DNA of 64,000 nt from NCBI GenBank assembly GCA_963764685.1, contig CAVXTT010000032.1, forward strand, positions 49,362-113,361, in the 5' to 3' direction. This stretch comes from CAVXTT01 sp963764685 (GTDB lineage Bacteria; Bacteroidota; Ignavibacteria; Ignavibacteriales; Ignavibacteriaceae). The notes beneath the pieces were generated by a model that made no database searches, was not told where the DNA came from, and worked only from the letters and a program-made list of their open reading frames with translations. This document shows, piece by piece, positions 40,138 to 49,436 of the stretch; positions within the stretch are counted from its first letter, which is position 1; the number at the start of each line of letters is the position of its first letter. A program made the position numbers and the translations under genes.

Positions 40138-41150
40138 TTATTCAAAGTCATGTTCGAAATAATCAACACCTCTCTGAATTTCATTGAATTTGCCTTCAAT
40201 TCTCATTTTTAATCTTTCCTGGAATAATTTAGCCGCATCATAACCATAGTGTTTTAACAGGTAATTTAGACTAATGACCTCTGAAATAACGGTAATATTT
40301 TTACCCGGTAAAATGGGCAATTTAACATACAGGATTTCCACATCAGAAATTGTAATATATGTTTCGTCTAATCCTGTCCTTGTATAGTCATTTTTATCAT
40401 CCCATACTTCAAGTTCGACAATAATCTCGAGTCTTTTCTGATAGCGAATTGCTCTGATTCCGAACATTCTTTCGGCATCTATTATCCCTAATCCTCGGAT
40501 CTCCATATTATGTTTGCCGATATTGGTACCGGCACCCATAATATGCCTTCTCCTTTTTTTGTAAGGATAATTAAATCATCCGCTACTAGTCTGTGACCTC
40601 TCTCAACCAGATCAAGTGCGACTTCACTCTTTCCGACTCCTGATTTACCGACAAATAAAATGCCGACACCATAAACATCCACAAATGACCCGTGAATAGA
40701 GATCCTGTTAGCAAACTGGTCATCCAGAAAATCGCTAACCAGGTAGAAAAGCTTGGTTGTTGAGTGCTGAGAGCCAAAAATCGGAATAGAGTATTTTTTT
40801 GCTAATTCCAGCATTATCCCGGGGGGTTCATTCTTATTTGTGAGAATAATGCAGGGAAGGTTAAAATTGAATAATCTTTCCAGAGTCTCCCTTTTTTGAA
40901 TTTCTGTTAAATTTGAGAGGTATCTCATTTCAGTATTACCGAAAATCTGCACCCTTGTATAGGAGAATAAATCAACAAACCCGGCCAATGCCAGGCCGGG
41001 TCTGTGTAAATTCTGATCGTAAATTTTTCTATCCATTCCTGCCGAATCGGTAAAAATGCTCAGGCCAAAACGCTCACTGCAAAGTTTGAAGAAAAATTCG
41101 ACAGTAATAAATTCTTTCCGGCTTATAGCCTTTTCATCAATATTTACCAT
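40138..41150 (-). CDS. hprK: HPr kinase/phosphorylase (one frame break)
   Basis: An N-terminal DRTGG-like domain is followed by the kinase domain: H153 in HGSFVDVYGVG and Walker A GKSGVGKS (168-175), then 'GTNIGKHNMEIRGLGIIDAERMFG', the C-terminal signature, in a second frame. The enzyme phosphorylates HPr on serine in response to sugar state. Near 40537-40542 one base appears to be missing; adding it gives GEGILMGAGTNIG. No PTS gene is in the window, so it may act on an HPr-like protein elsewhere. It overlaps none of its neighbours but hpf is 2 bases upstream. Confidence 0.93.
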
Positions 41151-41152
41151 AA

Positions 41153-41449
41153 TCAGTGTGTGATCTTCTTAGATTTTAACTTTTCTAATTGACGAACTAG
41201 TTTATCTACAGCACCGGTGGTGGATTTTTTAAAATCGTCTGATTCTCCTGCAGCTTTTAATATCTGTCCCGGGACGTGTAATATCACCTCTGCTGTTTTA
41301 ATATTCTCTCTGCTGGTCTGATAGCTCAATATAACTTCTGCATTCATAATTTCATCATTAAATTTTGTTAAAGTGCTTAATTCTGTATGAATATGATCCT
41401 TCAATGAATCGTGCGCTTTAAATTTACGGGCGGTTATTGAGATGTTCAT
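41153..41449 (-). CDS. hpf: Ribosome hibernation-promoting factor, short form
   Basis: 98 residues with the RaiA/HPF pattern: 'ITARKFKAHDSLKDHIHTEL', a central beta part and 'ILKAAGESDDFKKSTTGAVDKLVRQLEKLK'. It binds the 30S decoding centre in stationary phase and inactivates ribosomes. The long-form C-terminal dimerisation domain is absent. The cluster Xer recombinase - hpf - hprK is common in this lineage. Confidence 0.92.
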   Translation of the reverse strand: MNISITARKFKAHDSLKDHIHTELSTLTKFNDEIMNAEVILSYQTSRENIKTAEVILHVPGQILKAAGESDDFKKSTTGAVDKLVRQLEKLKSKKITH

Positions 41450-41464
41450 AACTTACTCCATTAT

Positions 41465-42340
41465 TTATGATTTAGGATGAGCTTTTTTATAGGTTTTTTT
41501 TAATCTCTCAACACTTACATGAGTATAGATTTGAGTGGTTGAAAGATTTTCGTGACCTAAAATTTCTTTTACGGTATTGAGATCGGCACCACTGTCAAGC
41601 ATATGTGTGGCTGCACTGTGGCGAAAAATATGCGGGCTTTTCTTCCCGATATCTGTCACCTGGGATAAATATTTATTTACAATTCTGTAGACTAACTTCG
41701 GGTAAATTCGTTCACCTTTATCGTTTACCAGCAGTGATTTATTATTGTCTGTTCTACTCTCCAGATATTCTTTAATAACAGGAACAGACTTTGATCCTAC
41801 CGGAACTATTCGGACTTTATTACCCTTACCTGTAACACGTAAAATACACTTCTTCAAATCAATATCAAGCTTGTTCAAACTGCATATTTCGGAAACGCGC
41901 AGGGCACAGCCATACAATAATTCAAAGATTGCTTTTATAAGCAGTGTATTTTTGCCAGCCTCATCGGCAATATCATAAATTTTTATGATAGAATCCAGAG
42001 TTGTAATCTCCGGGAGCTTTTTTTTTATTTTTGGATTAGGAGTGGAAATGGAAGAATTCTTATCAGAATACCCCATGATATAACTAAAATGCAGCAACCC
42101 CCGAAGAGCTGAAAGATTCCTTGAGACAGATCTTTTATCAAGAGATTTTTCATTAAGAAATGATAAATAAGATCTTATCGCAGACTGCGAAATCTTATTC
42201 AGTTCATTTATCTTTTCTAGTTTACAGAAATCTATGAACTTGGTAAGATCATTCGAATAGGCGGTAATTGTGTTCTTCGAATATCTCTTAAGGTTTTTTA
42301 GTTCAGATAAATATTCCTCAGATATCTCTTTGATATCCAC
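41465..42340 (-). CDS. Tyrosine recombinase XerC/XerD
   Basis: 291 residues from GTG 42340, which overlaps the topA stop. An N-terminal SAM-like core-binding domain ('YSKNTITAYSNDLTKFIDFC') precedes the catalytic domain with 'ELLYGCALRVSEICSL' (Arg), 'HIFRHSAATHML' (H237, R240), LGH (H263) and nucleophile Y272 in IYTHV. It resolves chromosome dimers at dif. Its housekeeping position next to topA argues against a mobile-element integrase. XerC or XerD cannot be told apart by eye. Confidence 0.93.
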   Translation of the reverse strand: MDIKEISEEYLSELKNLKRYSKNTITAYSNDLTKFIDFCKLEKINELNKISQSAIRSYLSFLNEKSLDKRSVSRNLSALRGLLHFSYIMGYSDKNSSISTPNPKIKKKLPEITTLDSIIKIYDIADEAGKNTLLIKAIFELLYGCALRVSEICSLNKLDIDLKKCILRVTGKGNKVRIVPVGSKSVPVIKEYLESRTDNNKSLLVNDKGERIYPKLVYRIVNKYLSQVTDIGKKSPHIFRHSAATHMLDSGADLNTVKEILGHENLSTTQIYTHVSVERLKKTYKKAHPKS

Positions 42341-44655
42341 TATTCTTCTTCTACAAATTCAACATTAACTTCTTCTTTGCAGACAGGACATCTAAGATAA
42401 TTCCCCTTCTTTGCCGAATACCTTTCTTCCATATAATCAGAATCTTTATTCGGACAGGCTACATCAGCAGGTTTATACCAGCTGACAAAATCACATTCAG
42501 GAAATCTTGAACATCCGTAAAATAATCTTATTTCTCCTGGATTTTCTCTCGACAACTTCACCTTTATTACATTTCGGACAGGTAATGCCAAGGGTTATAG
42601 GTTTAACAAAATCACATTCAGGATATCTTTCACATCCTATGAATCTTCCGAATTTACCTTCTCTGAATACAGTTCTGCTCCCGCATTTTTCACATTTATC
42701 ACCTGTATATTCAGGTTCCTGATGAAGCTGGAAATATTCCTTAAATGATTTTATATTTTTACATTCAGGATAATTTGTGCAGGCAAGATATTTACCAAAT
42801 CTTCCGCCCTTATTTCCATTTCCCGCCGCATACATCGCAAATGATTTTCTCAATTTTATCCTCTACCTGTTTCAGGGCTTTTGAAAAAGGAAGATAAAAA
42901 TCATTCAGGACACCGTATATTCATTTTCTCCCTGTGCAATCTGATCAAGTTCATTTTCCATTCCAGCTGTAAAGTCGACATTAATAATTTCAGGAAAATT
43001 TTTTACAAGAACATTATTTACTCTTCTGCCTAAAGTGGTCGGCATCAGCTTCCTGTCACCATATCAACATATTTTCTGTCCTGTATCGTGCTTACAATCA
43101 GAGAATAAGTACTTGGTCTGCCGATACCGTTGCTTTCAAGTTCTTTAATAAGAGTACTTTCTGTATACCTTGCCGGGGGTTTTGTAAAATGCTGTGTTTT
43201 CTGAAGTTGTTTTAAGCCGAGCGCTGATTCTTTTTCAAGCCCTGCAGGAATTTTATCATTCCTGTATTCATCTTTATCATCGCTTCTGTTATTTTCTTCC
43301 AAATCTTCATATACCTGAATAAAACCTGAAAACTTTACAGCACTTCCAGCAGCTCTAAAAATAAATTCCTCTGCCTTAATTTCTACAACTGTGGCTTCCA
43401 GAATTGCCTGACTCATCTGCGACGCAAGAAATCTATTCCAGACTAATTCGTATAACTTATAAGATCTGTTATCCAGAAATTGTTTTACCAATTCCGGGGT
43501 ATAACTTAATGATGTCGGTCTTATTGCTTCATGCGCATCCTGTACATTTATGTTTTCTTTTTTTCATAACTGTTTCGTTCGGCAGGGTAAAAATCTTTGC
43601 CAAAAGTACTGACTATAAAGTCTTTCGTTGATTCAGCTATTTCATCATTTATTCTTGTTGAGTCTGTTCTCATATATGTAATCAAACCCTGCGTTCCCTC
43701 TTTTCCCAGATCAATTCCTTCATACAGCTTCTGTGCAATCATCATTGTCTGGCTTGGGCGCATCCGTCAATCTTCTGGAAGCTTCCGACTGAAGGGAGCT
43801 TGTAATAAAAGGCGGCGGCGGGTTACGCTTTGTATTTCTTTTCGAAACATTTGATATACGGAAATCTTTTATTAAAGAAATCCTTTCAAATATTTCCCGG
43901 GCGGTTTTCTCATCGGATATGCTTATGTAATGTTCCAGGAATTCTTTAATCTGTTCTCCAGAAGCACCCGGTTTCAGTTTTAATTTTATATCTTTATCAG
44001 CAATACTGAAGAGTTTAGCTTTAAATTCTTCACCATTATCTGTTGTAAAGACCGCCCAGATCGACCAATATTCAATTGTCTGAAACTTTTCTATCTCACT
44101 TTCTCTTTCACATATCAGTTTCAGGGCAACCGACTGCACTCTTCCCGCAGATAATGAAGCTGTACCGGCAGTTTCAATTATTGTCTTCCAGAGAAAAGGA
44201 CTTATCTGATATCCAATTATTCTGTCCATTACTCTTCGAGCCCGCTGTGAACTTACAAGATTATTATCAATTCCCCGGGGCTCCTTCATAGCTTTTTGAA
44301 CCCCCTTCTTAGTAATTTCATTAAAGAGTACGCGGTAGATATCGGAGCTGCTCTTTCCATTTAGAATATCAACAATATCCTGTGCAATAGCCTCCCCTTC
44401 ACGGTCAGGGTCAGTTGCTATGTATATTTTGCTGCTTTTTGCCGCTAGACTTTTGATTTTTTTAATTATGTCACCTTTACCGCGAATATTAAGATATTGC
44501 GGTTCATAATTATTCTCGATATCGACGCCAAGTTTTGTTTTAGGTAAATTCCTGATATGCCCTATTGTGGGTTCAACAATATAATCTTTTCCAAGATACT
44601 TGTTTATGGTTTTAGCTTTCGAAGGAGATTCAACAAGTACTAAATTTTTACTCAT
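42340..44655 (-). CDS. topA: DNA topoisomerase I (six frame breaks)
   Basis: Relaxes negative supercoils by a Tyr-DNA intermediate. The TOPRIM domain ('VLVESPSKAKTINKYLG', 'YIATDPDREGEAIA') is followed by 'SLSAGRVQSVALKLI', the catalytic tyrosine in ITYMRTDSTRI, 'IGRPSTYSLIVSTIQDRKYV', and three C4 zinc ribbons ('CGSRTVFREGKFGRFIGC' and kin). Breaks: extra base near 43761-43768, at CCC 42822-42824 and at 42542-42545; missing base at 43558-43564 (T7 on plus), 43049-43053 and 42907-42915. Restored length about 770 residues. The stop overlaps the xer GTG; smg lies 5 bases upstream. Confidence 0.95.
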
Positions 44656-44660
44656 TTTTA

Positions 44661-45116
44661 TTAATTTATTTTATCTGAAGAAAATAGAAGTAACCTGCTT
44701 CCCGGTAAAACGTAATTATCTATATCCAGGAACAATGAAAATATAAGTGTGTCGATGGTACCCTTATTTATATTACCTGACGGGATTGCTATCAGATTTG
44801 AAAGAATAAGTTCCATATCGGCATTGTTAATAATTCCGATATTGTAAAAATGCTTAAGATAATTAAAATTATCTGTGCCTATAATTTGAAGTTCATATTC
44901 CGAAGCGTATCTCTTGCCGTAGGTATTTTCTTTTGTAGATTTATTACTTAAGGTATCTTTTAAAATTTTATCATATATCCAGCTGTAAGCTGCAGCAACA
45001 ACCTTTTTGTCATAATTATCTCTCGATGAGATCACTTCAATTATCTTTTCAGGCGTATAATTATCGTTTATAGCCTTATAGACCTTTAGAATTATTTCAA
45101 CAAATTCAGAAATCAT
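44661..45116 (-). CDS. smg: Smg/DUF494 family protein
   Basis: 151 residues, with the helical pattern of DUF494: a helical N-terminal half, 'RYASEYELQIIGTDNFNYLKHFYNIGIINNADMELILSNL' in the middle and a C-terminal strand region ending near the stop. Position supports it: in proteobacteria smg lies beside topA, as here (5 bases apart). Its function is not established. It overlaps ybeY by one base. Confidence 0.78.
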   Translation of the reverse strand: MISEFVEIILKVYKAINDNYTPEKIIEVISSRDNYDKKVVAAAYSWIYDKILKDTLSNKSTKENTYGKRYASEYELQIIGTDNFNYLKHFYNIGIINNADMELILSNLIAIPSGNINKGTIDTLIFSLFLDIDNYVLPGSRLLLFSSDKIN

Positions 45117-45556
45117 TATAAAAGATGAAATTTATACTTCTTTAATAGTTTATTTTCGAATTTTTTCATTATCAATCTATCATTTTTATCCTTATCTATA
45201 AAACCAATAAGGTGAAGAATTCCGTGAATTATCAACCGGGTAATTTCTTCATTTATAGTTACACGAAATTTTTTCGCGTTAAGTTCCGCTTCTTTATATG
45301 AAATAAATAGCTCAGCGTCTATGTTTTGGCTATCCTCTGCATAATCAAATGTGATGATGTCGGTCGAGTAATTGTGACCAAGATACTTCTTATTTATTTC
45401 AATAATCTCTTTTTCTGAAACAAAATTGATGATTAATGAAGAAATATCAATTTTCAGCTCTGACTTCAAGTCTTGGATTAAGTGATGAATAGGCGATTTT
45501 GAAAGATTTTTAACGCCCCCTGTTTCAATTGTAAGATTCTTCACTATTTGAACCAT
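45116..45556 (-). CDS. ybeY: Endoribonuclease YbeY (rRNA maturation)
   Basis: The zinc motif reads HGILHLIGFIDKDKND: the first two histidines are present but the third ligand position is Asp rather than His, a variant I know from Bacteroidota YbeY. 'INKKYLGHNYSTDIITFDY' is the usual upstream motif. It acts in 16S rRNA 3' end processing and ribosome quality control. ATG 45556 is chosen over the earlier GTG 45571 because AGGAG lies five bases ahead of it. About 146 residues. Confidence 0.92.
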   Translation of the reverse strand: MVQIVKNLTIETGGVKNLSKSPIHHLIQDLKSELKIDISSLIINFVSEKEIIEINKKYLGHNYSTDIITFDYAEDSQNIDAELFISYKEAELNAKKFRVTINEEITRLIIHGILHLIGFIDKDKNDRLIMKKFENKLLKKYKFHLL

Positions 45557-45596
45557 TGCTCCTGTAAACACTTAAATATGTCCATAAAATGAACAA

Positions 45597-46460
45597 TCAA
45601 AGTGTAAATGTCAAACCTTCCCTGGATCCTACGCAATTTATTTTAACTTTTTCCTTATTAAAGATATTCCTGACCTCTTTTACGAGTTCGTCGATTTTCT
45701 CATCGGTATAATCAGGATTATAATGAAAAAAAACAAGATTCTTTACACCGGCAGAGATACTGAATTCAGCAACGGAACGGTTTCCGGAATGCCCCCAACC
45801 TTTTCTATTATGAAAGGATACTTCATCATACATCACATCGTGAATCAAATATTCTGCACCACTGCAGAATTCAATCAACTCCTGATTTAAAGAACTGATC
45901 CTGTTTGATTGCTGAGCGGGCTCATCTAAATACAATTCATTATCGGTAACATAAACAAACGAATGCTCCCCTTCTTTTAATTTAAATACCAATGTTGGTG
46001 AAGGGTGATTACTTTGAAATGTTTCAATTTCAACAGTATCAATATTATAAATAGAATGGTTTTTTATATTAATAAAACTTTTGTGAGAGGTGACCTCATC
46101 AAGTTTAACAGGAAAATTATTAGGCAACATTTGATTACCTAATACTTTTTCCACATCCATCCCATTGCTCTCAATACCATAAAATCTAATCTCTGCAGAA
46201 GGATCATAAAAGGGTTTAAAAAACGGCAGTCCCTGTATATGGTCCCAATGATAATGTGAAATAAGTATATCAATATCCCCCTTCCATTTATCTGCAATGA
46301 GACTATTACCAAACTCCCTGATCCCGCTGCCGGCATCAAGGATGATCAGCCTTCCGGAAGCGCTCCTCACCTCAACGCAGGGTGTATTGCCTCCATATTT
46401 TATAGTTGATTTACCGGGTACGGGAATAGAGCCCCGTGTGCCCCAAAATCTTATCAGCAT
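45597..46460 (-). CDS. MBL-fold metallohydrolase
   Basis: 287 residues. 'GTRGSIPVPG', 'NTPCVEVRS' and 'LDAGSGIREFG' at the start, the metal motif HYHWDH (HxHxDH) and 'YVTDNE', 'EYLIHDVMYDE' and 'GHSGNRSVAEF' further on. It belongs to the RNase Z-like/phosphodiesterase branch of the metallo-beta-lactamase fold. The substrate is unknown; cyclic nucleotide or RNA-like phosphodiesters are plausible from the branch. Frame intact. Confidence 0.82.
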   Translation of the reverse strand: MLIRFWGTRGSIPVPGKSTIKYGGNTPCVEVRSASGRLIILDAGSGIREFGNSLIADKWKGDIDILISHYHWDHIQGLPFFKPFYDPSAEIRFYGIESNGMDVEKVLGNQMLPNNFPVKLDEVTSHKSFINIKNHSIYNIDTVEIETFQSNHPSPTLVFKLKEGEHSFVYVTDNELYLDEPAQQSNRISSLNQELIEFCSGAEYLIHDVMYDEVSFHNRKGWGHSGNRSVAEFSISAGVKNLVFFHYNPDYTDEKIDELVKEVRNIFNKEKVKINCVGSREGLTFTL

Positions 46461-46469
46461 AAGAATATC

Positions 46470-47045
46470 TTAAAAATTCTCAAATGATTTTAATGTAATC
46501 TCGGTATATTTCTTATATCTTTCGGCTGAAGCACTTAAATCCTGTAATTCTCCCGGCGTAAGATCTCTGATAATCCTTGCAGGAACACCCGCCGCCAGTT
46601 TACCTGAAGGGACAATAAAATTCTGTTTAATAACGGCTCCTGCGGCAACCATCCCCTGCTCTTCAATTACGGCCCCATCGAGAACGATAGCACCCATTCC
46701 AATCAGGCATAAATTCTTTAATGTGCAGCCGTGCAGCGTTACAGAATGACCGATAGTAACTCTGTCCCCGATATTTAAAGGATAACGTCCATTTGTTACG
46801 TGAAGCATTGAACAATCCTGTACATTGGTCATTTCTCCAATACGTATATAATGCACATCTCCCCTTATAACTGTATTGTACCATATACTTGAATATTCAC
46901 CGATCTCTACATCACCAATAATTTTTACACCCGAAGCAATAAATACAGAATCCGGAATCTTAGGAAAATGATTAAGATACGGAAATAATTTAATCTCCTC
47001 TTTCAATCCTGATATTTTGGAGGTGTCCATCCTGTTCTTTTCCAT
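46470..47045 (-). CDS. Gamma-carbonic-anhydrase-like hexapeptide protein
   Basis: 191 residues of left-handed beta-helix repeats: 'VKIIGDVEIGEYSSIWYNTVIRGDV', 'IRIGEMTNVQDCSMLHVT', 'VTIGHSVTLHGCTL', with 'AAGVPARIIRDLT' at the end. The histidines in GHSVTLHG and MLHV match zinc ligands of the family. It may hydrate CO2; many members have unproven activity. Start at 47045 overlaps the DUF3108 gene by 43 bases; Met6 (47030) is another option. Confidence 0.88.
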   Translation of the reverse strand: MEKNRMDTSKISGLKEEIKLFPYLNHFPKIPDSVFIASGVKIIGDVEIGEYSSIWYNTVIRGDVHYIRIGEMTNVQDCSMLHVTNGRYPLNIGDRVTIGHSVTLHGCTLKNLCLIGMGAIVLDGAVIEEQGMVAAGAVIKQNFIVPSGKLAAGVPARIIRDLTPGELQDLSASAERYKKYTEITLKSFENF

Positions 47046-47818
47046 TCTTTTAATTCCAGTGTAATATTACCAATCAATACTTTCATTTTGGCGACTATCG
47101 GAATAGCCGCACTATCATTAGAGAACCATCCTTCAAAAAATCCTGTCAAGCCGAATACACTCACAAAATCTGTTTCCCCATCAAGCTTAATGCATTCAAC
47201 ATTGTAATCAACTGCATCAATGGAAATGCCCTGAACATCTGTCCGGAAATTTATCCTTGTATAAACCTTCTGTTCATTTACAAAACAAGGGACATAAACG
47301 GTCCTTTCTGATCCCAGGCTCAACCTGGCATAATAAAAAATGGATAGTCCATCCTGATATACCGTGTCTGCTTTTGCAAGCGAGTCTGTCCAAACCTCCG
47401 GTGGATACACTTTACCTTTTTTAATTTTTATATGTGACTTATTATAATCAAAGTTATATACTGTATAGGAGCTATAATCATCGTACTTTACAACACCACG
47501 GAAGTAATTGGAATACAAATTTTTATTCAGGGTACTTTCGTATATCTGGTGTAAACTTACAAATGGGACATCGTCATATGAATCAATGTATGCGATAGTG
47601 GAATAACAGGGTATTCCATTCATTATTTTTTTGTCCTTAACCTTTATTTTTACTTCCCCCAGTTTTATAAATGAATAGCTTACAACGTAAGTTAGTTCTT
47701 CACCCGGCTGTAATTCTTTAGGTTCAAAGCCCTCATGACCCTGTACCTTATGATATGATGAGGGATAAGGTAATAGGATTAATATAATAAAAGGAAAAAC
47801 TATAAATAGTTTTCTCAT
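47003..47818 (-). CDS. DUF3108 periplasmic protein
   Basis: 271 residues. Signal peptide about 1-20, then 'LQPGEELTYVVSYSFIKLGEVKIKV', the usual DUF3108 opening, and a beta-rich body ending in a Trp/Pro-rich tail. Members are found in the periplasm of Gram-negative bacteria; the role is unknown. Start overlaps the stop of the S41 protease gene (ATGA), its end overlaps the gamma-carbonic-anhydrase-like gene. Confidence 0.78.
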   Translation of the reverse strand: MRKLFIVFPFIILILLPYPSSYHKVQGHEGFEPKELQPGEELTYVVSYSFIKLGEVKIKVKDKKIMNGIPCYSTIAYIDSYDDVPFVSLHQIYESTLNKNLYSNYFRGVVKYDDYSSYTVYNFDYNKSHIKIKKGKVYPPEVWTDSLAKADTVYQDGLSIFYYARLSLGSERTVYVPCFVNEQKVYTRINFRTDVQGISIDAVDYNVECIKLDGETDFVSVFGLTGFFEGWFSNDSAAIPIVAKMKVLIGNITLELKEWKRTGWTPPKYQD

Positions 47819-49420
47819 CTCAATTTGGCAAGATCCTTTGCCTCACTGAATAATCCAGCTGCCCTGGTTACCTGATTATCGATTTGGAGCAGAACTGAAT
47901 ACCATCCTTCGTTCTTCCAATAGTTTCTCGCAATATGAGCTTTAATCCGGGTCAGTATATATTCCTTATCAGTATTAAAACCTTTTTCATCAAATTTTAC
48001 TCCCTTAGACTCTGCAAAACTTTTAAAATCCTTAACTCTTTCTTCAGGAAATTTAAAATCCTGGCTGAAACTTTTGAGGGTCTGATAACGGGTCTTAATT
48101 GATTCCCCCTGTTCATCCAGATACTTTAGGGTATATAAATAAAGTAAATTATTTTTAAGGAGATCAGTAGTATATTCGGTTACATTGTGTGCTTTGACAA
48201 TAAAGTCAGGAGTAATTCCTCCTCCGCCATAAACTATTCTTCCTGAATTTGTTTTGAAGGTAGGTTTGACAGAGTCTCCTTCAGCCTGATGATTAAGATT
48301 ATCCCCTTCTTTTTCATCCTTATCGGAAATTTCAGAATAATAATCCTCTTTATTCTTTTTATCTTTATAATCCCTTTGTATTAGTCTGCCCGAGGGAGTA
48401 AAGTATTTCGAAATTGTAATTCTAACCGCCGAGTTATCCGCCAGCGTAAATTGTCTTTGTACAAGCCCTTTGCCGAATGTAGTTTCACCGACTATCAGTC
48501 CCCGGTCCCAGTCCTGTATAGCACCTGAAACAATTTCACTTGCTGATGCACTCCCTTTGTTTACAAGTATGATTAGAGGAATTTTCTCAAAATCTGACCC
48601 TTCGGAGGAATAATATTCTTCATTAAACTCACTTCTTCTACCTTCAGTATATACGATTTTCTTTTTACCTTCCAGGAACAGATCAGACATCTGCACTGCC
48701 TGGTTTAAATATCCTCCGGGGTTGCTTCTTAAATCCAGGATAAGTTGTTTCATACCTTTATTTTTCAGATCTTCAAGTGCAGACTAACAGTTCTTTGTTT
48801 GTTGTTTCAGCAAAACGGGAGACACTTACATAGCCTGTGGAGTTGTCAATCATAAAATGAGTATCGACTGAGTAGAGAGGTATTTTATCCCTGGTAATTG
48901 TATAATCAATTGTATTCCTGATCCCGGGACGTACTACGGTAATTTGGACAGTCGTACCGGCTTTACCTCGTAAAGATTTTCTAACATCATCATTGGATAT
49001 TCCAATTACATTTTTATGATCTATTTTTATGATCCGGTCACCTGATAAGATGCCTAATGCTTCACTTGGTCCACCTGTAATCGGGGATACCACAGTAAGA
49101 GTGTCGTTCACTACCTGGAATTCAATTCCGATTCCTTCAAATTCTCCCTTAAACGATTCTTCAACAGCTTCCATATTAGAGGCCGGGATATATACAGAAT
49201 GAGGATCAAGTTCCTCCAGCATCCCATTAATTCCGGACTCAACAACCTTGTTTGAATTTACGTCTTCGACATAATATTTTTCAATATAGGTCAGCACATC
49301 ATTCAATTTATTTATACTGTCTCTGAGATTATCTCCTGAAAATACTTTCTCTATTTGTATTCCCAGGACTATTCCGAGAGTAAGGAGTATTACACCGAAT
49401 GGCACTTTAAATTTATTCAT
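47815..49420 (-). CDS. S41 C-terminal processing peptidase with PDZ domain (one frame break)
   Basis: A signal-anchor (about 8-25) is followed by a PDZ domain ('GIGIEFQVVNDTLTVVSPI', 'GDRIIKIDHKNVIG') and the S41 catalytic domain: 'LILDLRSNPGGYLNQAV', Ser in NKGSASASEIVSGA and Lys in TTFGKGLVQ, the Ser/Lys dyad. CtpA-type proteases trim exported proteins and control wall hydrolases in the periplasm. The break lies near 48783-48789, with one extra base; joining yields SALEDLKNKGMKQL. About 535 residues. Confidence 0.93.
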
Positions 49421-49436
49421 ACAATCTCCGTCAGAG

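Noticed and set aside
41465..42340. Xer-like gene as a phage or transposon integrase
   Set aside because: Length, motifs and position between topA and hpf match housekeeping XerC/D.
43404..43854. Plus-strand open frames opposite topA
   Set aside because: They mirror conserved topA sequence and have no family features.
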